This document shows, one piece after another, positions 50,506 to 59,605 of a stretch of 64,000 nt of DNA; position 1 is the stretch's first letter; every line of letters starts with the position of its first letter. The stretch lies in contig NZ_LWBL02000016.1 in assembly GCF_001644195.2 (NCBI RefSeq), forward strand, positions 1 through 64,000. The letters run 5' to 3'. Origin of the DNA: Bacillus marinisedimentorum (GTDB lineage Bacteria > Bacillota > Bacilli > Bacillales > Bacillaceae_O). The notes under the pieces were generated by a model. That model did no database searches and was not told the origin of the DNA. It saw only the letters and a program-made list of their open reading frames with translations. The position numbers and the translations under genes were made by a program.

Positions 50506-51288
50506 TTATTGTGAATCTGCTATTTTTTCCAGGTTGCCGTTGCGGTCCATGCGGAAGGCGGTGGATGGTTTGTCGTCGTCTTCCATGAGTACCATGCGGC
50601 GGGCGCGATCCATGATTTGCAGCAGGGCCTGGTAGTCTTCCTGCATTTGCTGGTGCTGCTTTTCGAGCTGTTTGACGCGCTGCTCCAATTTATGATTTGA
50701 CTCCGTAATCTCCTCGTTTTCTTTCCGCAGTCTTTCATTCTCTATCGCCATGCGCTCGTCTTGCAAGCTGAAATCTCTGAAGCTTTGTAAATAGGCTATG
50801 ACACCATCAAGTGTCATGTCGGCGGTTCCCTGCATACGAGATGTTTCAGGCATAACCGCTGTATCACTGTAATGATTTTCTTGTTCTATACCGGCAGGAA
50901 GCAACAGCTCATCAGCTGACTCAGATGCGAATGTTTCAATTGGCGGCTGCTGGTTTGAATTTTCATGTGCCGGCACTTGATAAACGGCCGACTGCGGGAC
51001 AGAAGCAACAGCTGCAGGCCTGGAAGGGGTCCGCTCCGTTTGTTTTCTTCCCTGCTCGGCCCGTTTCTTTTCTTTGCGCTGTTTTTTGGCCAGGCTGATC
51101 GCCTGTTCATACTTATTGCGGACGACAGCATTCCAGCGGAAGCCGCAGGCAGCGGATGTGCGATTCAGTTTGTCCCCGACTTCATCAAAAGCATTAAGCT
51201 GGGTGCTGCCTTCACGGATGTGCCGCAAAACCGTTTCTGCAAGCAGCAAATCATCTTCTTCTGACCATGCATCTTGTCTGACTTTCAT
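50506..51288 (-). CDS. rsfA: Prespore-specific regulator RsfA
   Basis: This 260-residue regulator of the sigma-F regulon has an N-terminal Myb/SANT-like DNA-binding domain (about 1-70: RQDAWSEEDDLLLAETVLRH and CGFRWNAVVRNKYEQAIS), a disordered middle and a C-terminal coiled coil (about 170-235: RLRKENEEITESNHKLEQRV). Length and layout match B. subtilis RsfA (YwfN). It is monocistronic. The sigma-F-type promoter was not identified. Confidence 0.92.
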   Translation of the reverse strand: MKVRQDAWSEEDDLLLAETVLRHIREGSTQLNAFDEVGDKLNRTSAACGFRWNAVVRNKYEQAISLAKKQRKEKKRAEQGRKQTERTPSRPAAVASVPQSAVYQVPAHENSNQQPPIETFASESADELLLPAGIEQENHYSDTAVMPETSRMQGTADMTLDGVIAYLQSFRDFSLQDERMAIENERLRKENEEITESNHKLEQRVKQLEKQHQQMQEDYQALLQIMDRARRMVLMEDDDKPSTAFRMDRNGNLEKIADSQ

Positions 51289-51344
51289 TGTATTCTTCCT
51301 TTCTTTAACTTGATTTATAGTTTCTCAAAAGGCAAATAGAAGTG

Positions 51345-51380
51345 CATTGCCTGGCAATTGCCTCGCAATTGCCAGGCATT
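51345..51380. repeat. GCCTGGCAATTG palindrome, copy 5
   Basis: TTGCCTGGCAATTGC-CTC-GCAATTGCCAGGCATT, identical in its core to copies 3 and 4. It lies upstream of rsfA. Confidence 0.75.
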
Positions 51381-51631
51381 TTCCCAAAGGAAAAACGCTC
51401 TGTTGCTCTCAGTTTCACCAGATTGCACAAAATTCATACACAGGGAGAGGGTTATTGCTAGATTTTGTGTAAATTTAAACATCTTTACAGGCGGCAATGA
51501 TTCCTTGCAACGGCGGGGTAAACGGTGTACAATATCGTTTAGCTGTTAAAAATAAACATGGATGTTACGAAGATAGCCGTGCGTTTGTTTTTATATAGAA
51601 GAAATGATTAATAGGTAAAGAAGGTGAAATC

Positions 51632-51856
51632 ATGGCGAATGAATTTCGGGTTTGCGATGATTGCCAGGCAACGAACATCAAAACGCTGGTTCCACTGCTG
51701 AAGAAAGTGGATCCGGATGCGGAGATTGAAATCGGCTGCCAGTCTTACTGCGGGCCTGGCCGCAAAAAGTCATTTGCTTTTGTCAATAACCGTCCGGTAT
51801 CCGCGCCAAGCGAGGACGAATTGATTCAAAAAGTCGAGAAAAAAGTGAAGAAATAA
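51632..51856 (+). CDS. DUF1450-family (YuzB-like) small protein
   Basis: This 74-residue protein has [11 protein letters not shown] near the N-terminus and [20 protein letters not shown] in the middle; the two cysteine pairs could bind a metal or Fe-S cluster. It matches DUF1450 proteins of Bacillus, whose role is unknown. AAGAAGGTGA precedes the ATG. Confidence 0.82.
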   Translation: MANEFRVCDDCQATNIKTLVPLLKKVDPDAEIEIGCQSYCGPGRKKSFAFVNNRPVSAPSEDELIQKVEKKVKK

Positions 51857-51933
51857 GATAGATGGAAGCTCCCAGCAGAAAAGGCCGCCTGCCAACATGG
51901 TTTCTTGCCGGCGCATCAGCCGGCTTCAGGGCA

Positions 51934-51958
51934 TCCTGCCTAGCAGGGTGTTTTTTTA
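51934..51958 (+). terminator. Terminator after the DUF1450 gene
   Basis: CATCCTGC and GCAGGGTG pair around CTA, followed by TTTTTTT. Another GCCGGC/GCCGGC hairpin lies just upstream. Confidence 0.75.
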
Positions 51959-52212
51959 TGGGCGCAAATTGTTTATTAACGATGCAAAAAATAATTTTTT
52001 TACGCTCGATATGCCCTGAAATCCGCACTACGCGCAAGGTTTTAAATGAGACGGAACGGGCAAATCTATAAAAAAGCGATATAAGCTTGTATTCTATCCC
52101 TGTTACCAGATATCGCCGATTTTTCCCATTTATCTTCAAGATTCCTGCTGTTTCGGCAGGTTTAATTGGAGAAAAGAAGAATATATAATGAAATAAATGA
52201 ACGACAAAGAAC

Positions 52213-52255
52213 GTCTGCAGCCGCACTTCCGGCAACATCTGCGGCTGTTTTTATG
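52213..52255 (+). terminator. Hairpin with T-run upstream of ywfO
   Basis: GCAGCCGCA and TGCGGCTG pair, followed by TTTTTATG. It lies just before the ywfO ribosome site, so it could be an attenuator. The rest of 51959-52212 shows no gene. Confidence 0.6.
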
Positions 52256-52275
52256 AAGTGAGGAAGGGGCCCGCT

Positions 52276-53574
52276 ATGCCATATGCCGATGAGCAACTGA
52301 ATGAAGAAAAAGTGTTTAAAGACCCGGTTCACCGTTACATACATGTGCGGGATAAATTGATATGGGATTTGATCGGCACGTCTGAGTTCCAGCGGCTGCG
52401 CCGGATCCGCCAGCTCGGCACGACGTTTCTGACGTTCCATGGCGCGGAACACAGCCGCTTCAACCATTCGCTCGGCGTTTATGAGATCGTCCGCCGTATG
52501 CTCGATGTTTTCCATCATCGGCCGAACTGGAATGATAATGACCGGCTGTTGTGCCTTGCGGCGGCTCTTCTTCATGATGTGGGCCACGGCCCGTTTTCCC
52601 ATTCGTTTGAAAAAGTGTTCCACCTTGATCATGAAGAATGGACACGCGCCATTATTTTAGGAGACACGGAAATAAATGCTGTCCTCAAACGGGTGGACGC
52701 CGGCTTCCCGAAAGAAGTCGCCGAAGTGATCGCCAAAACCCATTCGAACAAGCTGATTGTGAGCATGATTTCAAGTCAGATCGACGCTGACCGTATGGAC
52801 TACCTGCAGCGCGATGCCTATTACACAGGTGTCAGCTACGGCCATTTCGACATGGAACGCATTTTGCGCGTAATGAGGCCGCAGGAAGACCAGGTTGTCA
52901 TTAAAGATTCCGGAATGCATGCTGTAGAAGATTACATTATGAGCCGATACCAAATGTACTGGCAAGTTTATTTCCATCCGGTCACCCGCAGTGCAGAAGT
53001 GATTTTGAGCAAAATCCTGCACCGGGCCAAGAAGCTGCATGAAGACGGCTATACATTCAAGCTGAAGCCGCTGCATTTTCTCTCCATTTTCAGTGGGGAA
53101 CCGGCTCTGAAAGATTACTTGCGTCTTGATGAATCAGTGATCTTATATTATTTCCAGATGTGGACCGAAGAAGACGATTCGATTTTGCGCGATCTTTCCG
53201 ACCGGTTCATTAACCGGAAGTTATACAAATATATTGAATTCAATCCGCATTTACATATGAAACAATGGATGGAGCTGACCGATCTCTTTAAACAGGCGGA
53301 GATTGACCCGGAGTATTATCTCGAGGTCGATTCATCATCCGATCTGCCCTATGATTTTTACCGTCCGGGCGAAGAAGGGGAAAGGCTGCCGATTTACTTG
53401 CTTATGCCAGGCGGTGAAATCAAGGAACTTTCCCGCGAGTCAGACATAGTCGAAGCCATTTCCGGAAAAAAACGGACCGACCACAAGCTTTATTTTCCAG
53501 ATGATCTGGTTGATGATTTATCAGAGCATAAAGAGGCGAAATTGAAGATTAAAGAGATTTTGGACAATGTATAA
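52276..53574 (+). CDS. ywfO: HD-domain phosphohydrolase (YwfO, dNTPase-like)
   Basis: This 432-residue protein has metal-binding HD-domain residues in TFHGAEHSRFNHSLGVYEIV and LAAALLHDVGHGPFSHSFEK. The helical C-terminal region is typical of YwfO, which is related to dGTP triphosphohydrolases and SAMHD1. The ATG at 52276 is chosen because AGGAAGGGG lies before it; an earlier GTG overlaps that site. In B. subtilis ywfO follows rsfA, as it does here. Confidence 0.9.
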   Translation: MPYADEQLNEEKVFKDPVHRYIHVRDKLIWDLIGTSEFQRLRRIRQLGTTFLTFHGAEHSRFNHSLGVYEIVRRMLDVFHHRPNWNDNDRLLCLAAALLHDVGHGPFSHSFEKVFHLDHEEWTRAIILGDTEINAVLKRVDAGFPKEVAEVIAKTHSNKLIVSMISSQIDADRMDYLQRDAYYTGVSYGHFDMERILRVMRPQEDQVVIKDSGMHAVEDYIMSRYQMYWQVYFHPVTRSAEVILSKILHRAKKLHEDGYTFKLKPLHFLSIFSGEPALKDYLRLDESVILYYFQMWTEEDDSILRDLSDRFINRKLYKYIEFNPHLHMKQWMELTDLFKQAEIDPEYYLEVDSSSDLPYDFYRPGEEGERLPIYLLMPGGEIKELSRESDIVEAISGKKRTDHKLYFPDDLVDDLSEHKEAKLKIKEILDNV

Positions 53575-53657
53575 TGGCTGCAAGGTTGACTGGGAATAAC
53601 CGGCTGAGCCAGGTTTTCGATACAGGAAAATTATAGAGAGATAGGAGATGAGGGGGC

Positions 53658-54164
53658 TTGTTAGTAGAACACGCCAAGCTGATGAAGGTTTTTGCTGATG
53701 TAGGGGAAGTCGTGGGCAGGAAAAAGCTTCAGAAAATGATATTCATTGCAAAAAAAATGGGGTATCCGTTCCATGAAAAATACAATTTTCACTTTTTCGG
53801 GCCTTATTCCGAGGAACTGACGTTAAAAATAGAAGAACTTTGCAATTTAGGTTTTCTCGATGAAGTGAAGGAGAAAAAAGGCGGATATATGCAATACCGC
53901 TATACGCTGACCGGCGACGGGGAGCAGTTCTTGGCCCACTATGAAGTGGACAACCCTTCGCTGCATACGTGCATGGCAGACATGAACGGACAGAGTTCAC
54001 GTTTCCTCGAGCTCGTGTCGACAGTCCTTTATTTTGGTGATCTGGAAAAAGACCAGGTAAAAGAAAAAATCTTCATGTTAAAAAGCAAGCAGAACTATTC
54101 TGAAGAAGAAATAGATGAAGCTTATCGGTATATTGAGGGATTGAAAACAAGTAAAGTGCATTGA
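53658..54164 (+). CDS. ywgA: YwgA-family protein
   Basis: This 168-residue cytoplasmic protein of the YwgA family has GRKKLQKMIFIAKKMGYPFH and FHFFGPYSEELTLKIEEL, a pattern related to phage-type SocA/Panacea-like folds. Function is unknown. TTG is the start, with GGAGATGAGGGGG upstream. It follows ywfO by about 80 bp and is closed by a terminator. Confidence 0.85.
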   Translation: MLVEHAKLMKVFADVGEVVGRKKLQKMIFIAKKMGYPFHEKYNFHFFGPYSEELTLKIEELCNLGFLDEVKEKKGGYMQYRYTLTGDGEQFLAHYEVDNPSLHTCMADMNGQSSRFLELVSTVLYFGDLEKDQVKEKIFMLKSKQNYSEEEIDEAYRYIEGLKTSKVH

Positions 54165-54165
54165 A

Positions 54166-54197
54166 AAAGAGGCTGCCCAATCCGGCAGCCTCTTTTA
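54166..54197 (+). terminator. Terminator after ywgA
   Basis: AAGAGGCTGCC and GGCAGCCTCTT pair around CAATCC, followed by TTATGG. Confidence 0.85.
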
Positions 54198-54205
54198 TGG
54201 ATTTC

Positions 54206-54242
54206 GACAGGTGACAGGCACCTGTCGATAGATGTCGAACGA
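54206..54242. repeat. CGACAGGTGCCTGTC-type element, copy 2
   Basis: CGACAGGTGACAGGCACCTGTCG is an inverted repeat followed by ATGTCGAACG. It resembles 22598-22626. Such elements sit after terminators in both cases. Confidence 0.6.
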
Positions 54243-54248
54243 TATGAT

Positions 54249-55550
54249 TTAGTGCGGCAAAAATGCCAGCTGGAAGAAGAATAGGACGGCGAAGACGTAC
54301 ACGAGCGGGTGTACTTCGCGCCAATTCCCTTTGACGATCTTCATCAGCGGGTAGGTGATGAAGCCGAGGGCGATGCCGGTCGCAATGCTTGAGGTGAGCG
54401 GCATGCTCAAAATGATCAGGAAAGCAGGGAATGCTTCGTCAAATTCGTTCCACTGGATCTGGCCGATCGAACCCATCATCAGGCTGCCGACAATGATCAG
54501 TGCTGGAGCAGTAATGGCGGAGATGCCTGATACAGCCCCGACAAGCGGGGCGAAAAAGGCCGCAATGACGAACATGCCGGCAACAACGAGTGACGTCAGG
54601 CCTGTTCGCCCGCCTGCAGCAACCCCTGCCGACGACTCGATATAGGCGGTTGTCGGGCTTGTCCCGAATACCGCGCCGACAGACGTTGCAACAGAGTCGG
54701 CCAGTAATGCCTGGCGCGCCCGCGGCATCGTTTTCCCCTTCATCAGGCCGGCCTGCTCTGCGACTCCGACCATTGTGCCGGTTGTATCAAAAATCGTGAC
54801 GAGCAGGAAGGAAAACACAACGGCATAAAGGCCGTAACTGACCACATCGCCAAACGCGGCAATCGGGTTTGTTATGATCAGGCCTTCCGGCAGGGAAGGG
54901 GCTGACACAACACCTGCTTCAAATGAAAGCTGGCCGGTGAAAAAAGCAAGGATGCCGGTCGCAATCATGCCGAAAAACAGGGCGCCGCTTATGTTCATTG
55001 CCATCAAAACAATCGTGATGCCAAGTCCGGCAAGCGCGAGCAGGACGGAAGGGTCATGCAAATCCCCGAGCTGTACAAGGTTTTCGGGGTGGTCTGCGAC
55101 AATGCCGGTCATGCGCAGGCCGATGAAAGCGATAAACAGTCCGATTCCGGCTGTGATGCCGTGCTTGAGATTGACAGGAATTGCTTCAATCAGCTTTTCA
55201 CGGAATGTCGTCAACGATAACAGCACGAACAGGATCCCGGCAACGAACACAGCCGCAAACGCAACTTCATAAGTAATCGCATCAGAGCTGCCGACAACCG
55301 AATAAGCAAAGTAGGCGTTCAAACCCATGCCTGGTGCAATTGCAATCGGATAGTTTGCCATGAACGCCATCCACAGTGTCCCGATGACAGAGGCAATGAT
55401 CGTAGCCATAAACACCTGGTCAAACGATGCGCCGGCATTTGACAGAATGACCGGGTTTACAATCACGATGTACACCATTGTTAAAAAAGTGGTGAGTCCG
55501 GCAAGTATTTCCGTTCTTACGGTCGTATTGTGCTCTTTTAATTTAAACAT
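54249..55550 (-). CDS. NCS2-family purine permease (AzgA/PbuG-like)
   Basis: This 433-residue protein with about 12-14 membrane helices takes up purine bases (adenine, hypoxanthine or guanine) by proton symport. The AzgA-type signatures are TEILAGLTTFLTMVYIVIVN, GMGLNAYFAYSVVG and GTSPTTAYIESSAGVAAGGR. The ATG at 55550 is chosen because GGAGG lies about 9 bases upstream. Two ACGAA-type motifs in the leader could be PurR boxes. No purine riboswitch is visible. Adenine versus hypoxanthine/guanine preference cannot be told. Confidence 0.9.
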   Translation of the reverse strand: MFKLKEHNTTVRTEILAGLTTFLTMVYIVIVNPVILSNAGASFDQVFMATIIASVIGTLWMAFMANYPIAIAPGMGLNAYFAYSVVGSSDAITYEVAFAAVFVAGILFVLLSLTTFREKLIEAIPVNLKHGITAGIGLFIAFIGLRMTGIVADHPENLVQLGDLHDPSVLLALAGLGITIVLMAMNISGALFFGMIATGILAFFTGQLSFEAGVVSAPSLPEGLIITNPIAAFGDVVSYGLYAVVFSFLLVTIFDTTGTMVGVAEQAGLMKGKTMPRARQALLADSVATSVGAVFGTSPTTAYIESSAGVAAGGRTGLTSLVVAGMFVIAAFFAPLVGAVSGISAITAPALIIVGSLMMGSIGQIQWNEFDEAFPAFLIILSMPLTSSIATGIALGFITYPLMKIVKGNWREVHPLVYVFAVLFFFQLAFLPH

Positions 55551-55565
55551 AAGGGAAACCTCCAA

Positions 55566-55612
55566 ATTTACGAACGTTTAAATAACCATTAACAATAATA
55601 TTCGTTTTTCGG
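55566..55612 (-). promoter_or_regulatory. Possible PurR boxes upstream of the purine permease gene
   Basis: On the minus strand AAAAACGAATATTA and an oppositely oriented GTTCGT are separated by about 20 bp, similar to the two PurBoxes of PurR-regulated genes. The match is partial. Confidence 0.3.
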
Positions 55613-55717
55613 GAGGTTTGCAAGGGCTGATTACAGGAAAACGTATCAGAAAATAGCCTAAAGGGCGGTATGGCCGATTTTAGAGGATGTTTAATGAATA
55701 GCTCGTAGAACAACCAT

Positions 55718-55975
55718 GTTGATTTCTGCTCCAGACATTCGCTTTTTGCAGGGACACAAGTGCGGCATCCATTTTGCTTTCCTTCGTGCGGATTCACGGT
55801 TTCTTCTTTGCCGGGGGGACGTCCGTCTGCCTCCCGGGCATTCACGCTGCGGGCGCTCCCCTGGTCTGCGAGGCCCGCTGGTTGTTTAATGGTTATCCTC
55901 GAATCCATACCGCAAAAAGGAATTGCGGATACATTTTCGGGAAGCATCGCGCCTGCTGCTCCAATCAATAAGTTT
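55718..55975. repeat. GC-rich cassette family A, diverged long copy
   Basis: It begins TGTTGATTTCTGCTCC, continues through CGCTTTTTGCAGGGACACAA, GTTTCTTCTTTGCCGGGGGG and CGTCTGCC, and ends near GCTGCTCCAATCAAT. The ends pair with each other as in other copies. No gene is supported between 55613 and 56036. Confidence 0.6.
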
Positions 55976-56036
55976 TACACATGAATACTAATACGGCCTC
56001 ACGGATAAACGGCTTTTCATTCGAAAACAGGCCGAA

Positions 56037-56082
56037 AAAAGAAGCTGCATCCATAAAAAACAGGCATACAGCTTCTTTATTT
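56037..56082 (-). terminator. Terminator of the tautomerase gene
   Basis: On the minus strand AAGAAGCTGT and GCAGCTTCTT pair around a longer loop, followed by TTTTTC. Confidence 0.75.
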
Positions 56083-56087
56083 GTGTG

Positions 56088-56273
56088 CTATTCGTCGCTC
56101 AGCAGCTTGCCGCCGACAGCGTATTCGCTTTTTTCCATTTCTTCAATGAAAACGGCGATTTTTTCTTTTGGGGCATTCGCTGTTTCGGAAACGGCTTCCG
56201 TCACTTTTTCGACCATCGCCCGCTTTTGCTCATCCGTGCGTCCGGAAAGCAGTTTGATTGTTACGTATGGCAT
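56088..56273 (-). CDS. ywhB: 4-oxalocrotonate tautomerase family protein (YwhB-like)
   Basis: This 61-residue protein, once the Met is removed, begins with the catalytic Pro1 (PYVTIKLLSGRTDEQKRAMV). An Arg-containing helix follows. The start is the ATG at 56273 with AAGGAGTGA upstream; an ATG three codons earlier would bury the proline. The family catalyses enol-keto conversions, and the cellular substrate in Bacillus is unknown. It is divergent from ywhD, and both are neighbours in B. subtilis. Confidence 0.92.
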   Translation of the reverse strand: MPYVTIKLLSGRTDEQKRAMVEKVTEAVSETANAPKEKIAVFIEEMEKSEYAVGGKLLSDE

Positions 56274-56426
56274 ATCATTCACTCCTTTTATGTAAAATAG
56301 ATTGCCTGTTTATTTTATCATGGTTTTACACCCGCCTGGAAACGCCGCAGGATGAATTTGACAAGAACATTATGATAAAATGATAGCAATGTAGAGATAC
56401 TGATTATGTGAAAAAGGGGAGATACG

Positions 56427-56942
56427 ATGAGTGAGTCAAATGGCGGCAGTAAGAAAAAGCCGGCTTTCAATATCATTAAGAAAGATTCAACGGACGGTCA
56501 TGGCGGATTTGGCGCCGGCGCCTTTAGCCTTGATAACATATCGCCGGTGATCGTGGATGTCGAGGAAGGAAGCGCGGTCATTGATGTAGGCGCAATGCAT
56601 GCCCGCAGCCAGGTGGAAAAAGGGATAAAATTCCTGCCTGATAAGGCAGATGTGCCGAACGGCAAACCGTACTGGCTCGTCTGGGTCACGGTCGAACGCG
56701 GCGCGGAAGGGCCATATTACTATGGTGTGACAGCCTGTGAAATGACAGTCGACCGTGATATCCGCCGGGGATATAAGTCTTTGCCTGAACATGTAAATCG
56801 GATGGACAAATCGATGAAGGGGCGGATAATCGTCGACCACATCGATGATAAATCAAAACAGATCCTTCGTGATTTTCTTCAAGGCTACAACGAAGAATAT
56901 TGGGAGCATTCCTCTGATGAATTGAAAAAAGCACTGGCCTAA
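56427..56942 (+). CDS. ywhD: YwhD-family protein
   Basis: This 171-residue soluble protein matches B. subtilis YwhD (FNIIKKDSTDGHGGFGAGAF and KPYWLVWVTVERGAEGPYYY). The role is unknown. AAAAGGGGAG precedes the ATG. It is monocistronic. Confidence 0.88.
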   Translation: MSESNGGSKKKPAFNIIKKDSTDGHGGFGAGAFSLDNISPVIVDVEEGSAVIDVGAMHARSQVEKGIKFLPDKADVPNGKPYWLVWVTVERGAEGPYYYGVTACEMTVDRDIRRGYKSLPEHVNRMDKSMKGRIIVDHIDDKSKQILRDFLQGYNEEYWEHSSDELKKALA

Positions 56943-57064
56943 CAAATCGATAATTTTGGACAAATTGTGAACAATTTTTGAACAAAAATCGAAAAACTTG
57001 TCCTTTTATTGGCAAGAAAGTAAACTAATTTTATATCGCAGCACACATGCGATAACTGGGACCA

Positions 57065-57099
57065 GAAAAAAGCCGGCACTCCTGCCGGCTTTTTTCTAT
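57065..57099 (+). terminator. Terminator after ywhD
   Basis: AAAAAAGCCGGCA and TGCCGGCTTTTTT form a near-perfect stem that works in both directions. Confidence 0.85.
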
Positions 57100-57127
57100 G
57101 GCTTGTCCGGGAAATGATTCGGGAAAT

Positions 57128-57177
57128 GATTGCCTGGGAATTGCCTGGCACCTGCCAGGCAATTCCCAGGCAATGCA
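57128..57177. repeat. GCCTGGCAATTG palindrome family, variant copy 6
   Basis: ATTGCCTGGGAATTGCCTGG and its inverted copy meet at CACC. The arms are longer than in copies 3-5 and swap CAATTG for GAATTG, but the layout is the same. It lies after the ywhD terminator and before the end of pbpG. Confidence 0.7.
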
Positions 57178-57188
57178 CCAACACACCC

Positions 57189-59255
57189 CTAACCGAGCCA
57201 GTCTATGATCCTTTTGAAGAGTCCTTTCTTTTCTTCCTTTTCCCCTTCAGCCGGTGCCGGTTGGCGGTCTTCGAAGTGGTCGTCGCAGTAGTCGACCGGT
57301 TCAGTTCCTTCGATGAAGTAGGCGAGGTGGACGGCCGGGCATGCTTTTGTCGCCAACTTTCCGGTATGCGGATCGATTGTGGCAGCCACAACGCCGTCCG
57401 GCGGGGTGAAGCCGCCTGTTTTTTCGTCCTTCAATGCTTCCTCCATGAGATCAGCCCAGATTTCCTTCGCATATGTGCGTTCCTCAACCAGGTTGATCGT
57501 CTGCCCTTTGTCATAGCCGACCCAGACGGACGTGATAAGCTGCGGCGAGAAACCGATCATCCAGCTGTCTGCCCGGGTGGTGCCCGACTTGCCGGCATAC
57601 GGCCTCGTCAATTTGTGTTTAATCGGCTTTCCGGTGACTCTCGTATAATCATTAAGCGATTCATCGAACATGCCGGTCATCATGTGTGCCGTCACAAAAG
57701 CGGCCGCTTCATCAAGTTTCTGCCGGGGCTCTTGATCTCGCTCGTATAAAACATTTCCTTCATAATCGACTACTTTTTTAATGAAAACCGGAACGGTATT
57801 TTTGCCGCCGCTCGCAAGCCGGCTGAAGGCGCCTGTCATTTCGAGCGGGGTGACCGGCGAAGTGCCGAGGGCAAGAGAGGGCACTGCCTTCAATTTCGAC
57901 TTGATCCCCAAGCGCTTCGCTGTTTCCACCAGGTTTTCCGGCTGCAGGTACATGTTTGTTTTCACTGCAAAAATATTGTCCGACAGGGCGATCGCCTGCG
58001 CCAGTGTAATCGGCCCATCTGCGTAATAATCGTTAAAATTGCTCGGTTTATAAACGGAGTTTCCGTCATCATACCGGAAAGCGGTCGGTTCGCTCGACAG
58101 CTGTGTTGCCGGTGTGAAGCCGCTCTCGATTGCTGCATAGTAAAGAATAGGTTTGAAGGTTGAGCCCGGCTGCCGTTTTGCCTGAACGGCCCGGTTGAAC
58201 GGACTGTCGGCGTAGTCACGGCCGCCTACAAGCGCCTTTACCTCGCCTGTCTGCGGATCCATTACGACAACTGCGGCCTGGATGCCGGAGTCAGGTGCAA
58301 TCGTTTCTTTCACTTTTTCTTCGGCTATTTTTTGAATCGACGGATCAAGAGTGGTGTACACCTTCAGGCCGCCCATTTCAATCGTCTGCTCATCAAGCTT
58401 CACGTCCGATTTCAGCTGTTTTTTAACGACGTCCAAGAAATACGGGGCCAACAGCGGCTTTTCTTCTTTCTGTTTTGTCCTGAATGTCAGTTCTTCTCCC
58501 CGTGCTTTCTCTGCTTCACCTTCCGTCAGGGTTCCGGTCGATACCATCGCTGCCAGCACATTTTCCTGGCGGGATATCGCATTATCTTTATTAATGAGCG
58601 GCGAGTAACGGGCCGGGCCTTTCGGAATGCCGGACAGCAGGCTTGCTTCTCCAATGGTCAGCTCGCTTGCCGGTTTATCAAAATAAAAATTGGCGGCCGC
58701 TTCGATTCCGTAGATGCCATGGCCGTAATAAATCGTATTCAAATATCCTTCAAGAATCTGTTCCTTCGTATAGTTGACCTCGAGCCGGAGCGTATAAAGC
58801 GCTTCCTTCAGCTTCCGCTTCCACGTTTTATCATGGCCGAGGTAGAGGTTGCGCGCATATTGCTGGGTAATCGTGCTCGCCCCCTGCACCTTTGCCATCG
58901 CTTTCAGGTCTGCAAGCGCTGCTCCGGCGATCCGTTTATAGTCGAAGCCGCGGTGGCTGAAAAATTTTTTATCTTCAATCGAGATTGTCGCCTCAATTGC
59001 GGCCTCAGACACATCATTCAGTTTCACCCAGTGCCGGTTCTGGCCGTTATGGCTTTCGCCGAGCTTTTCCCCGCCCGATCCGTAATAAACAGAAGTCTGC
59101 TGCACAGCAAGCGGCGGCGGGCCTTCCATTTTTGTATACACATACAGGCCGAGTATGCCGATTAACAGAAAGATAGATAAAAAGACAGTAATAAATGCGG
59201 TAAACCGGATGTATGGGACGAGCCTGCGCCAGTCAGCCTTCGTGAACCGTTTCAT
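57189..59255 (-). CDS. pbpG: Class A penicillin-binding protein (PbpG/YwhE-like)
   Basis: This 688-residue bifunctional peptidoglycan synthase has a membrane anchor at about 17-40. The GT51 glycosyltransferase domain spans about 60-235 and has the catalytic Glu in EDKKFFSHRGFD and ASTITQQYARNLYL. The transpeptidase domain spans about 320-600 with SxxK in GSTFKP, SDN and KSGT. Length and position next to ywhD and speE match B. subtilis PbpG, which acts in sporulation. No sigma-F or sigma-G promoter was identified. Confidence 0.92.
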   Translation of the reverse strand: MKRFTKADWRRLVPYIRFTAFITVFLSIFLLIGILGLYVYTKMEGPPPLAVQQTSVYYGSGGEKLGESHNGQNRHWVKLNDVSEAAIEATISIEDKKFFSHRGFDYKRIAGAALADLKAMAKVQGASTITQQYARNLYLGHDKTWKRKLKEALYTLRLEVNYTKEQILEGYLNTIYYGHGIYGIEAAANFYFDKPASELTIGEASLLSGIPKGPARYSPLINKDNAISRQENVLAAMVSTGTLTEGEAEKARGEELTFRTKQKEEKPLLAPYFLDVVKKQLKSDVKLDEQTIEMGGLKVYTTLDPSIQKIAEEKVKETIAPDSGIQAAVVVMDPQTGEVKALVGGRDYADSPFNRAVQAKRQPGSTFKPILYYAAIESGFTPATQLSSEPTAFRYDDGNSVYKPSNFNDYYADGPITLAQAIALSDNIFAVKTNMYLQPENLVETAKRLGIKSKLKAVPSLALGTSPVTPLEMTGAFSRLASGGKNTVPVFIKKVVDYEGNVLYERDQEPRQKLDEAAAFVTAHMMTGMFDESLNDYTRVTGKPIKHKLTRPYAGKSGTTRADSWMIGFSPQLITSVWVGYDKGQTINLVEERTYAKEIWADLMEEALKDEKTGGFTPPDGVVAATIDPHTGKLATKACPAVHLAYFIEGTEPVDYCDDHFEDRQPAPAEGEKEEKKGLFKRIIDWLG

Positions 59256-59394
59256 GCCTCCACCCCCTTCGCTTTAGTAACAGTATGGGAAGGGTGCGCC
59301 CGCTTTAAACGCGGCATCCTATTAAAATCGCAAATTGTTATTGCATTTTGGCAGAATTACACTATACTTTTCTTGTTGTTAAGGAATTTAGATA

Positions 59395-59545
59395 AGCTGC
59401 TGTTTGTTGAATAAAAAGCTGAACTTCCAGCTCAAGCGCCGGGTGGTGACCTGCCGCTTCCCTGCCCCCGATCATGCTTGCCGCGCTGCGCGGAGACTTG
59501 CGCTTACGTGTTCAAAACACTGCGTTTGCAGGAAGGGGTTTGGGG
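59395..59545. repeat. GC-rich segment related to cassette family B
   Basis: AAAAAGC..CTTCCAGCTCAAGCGCCGGG and CTTGCGCTTACG recall the B copies at 10826 and 61470, with larger divergence in the middle. It lies between the divergent pbpG and speE genes. No gene is supported in 59256-59605. Confidence 0.4.
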
Positions 59546-59605
59546 AAAAGGTAATAACAAGCAGACTAGTGTTGATTTCTTTAATCAAAGAAAGGGTGCT
59601 GAATA

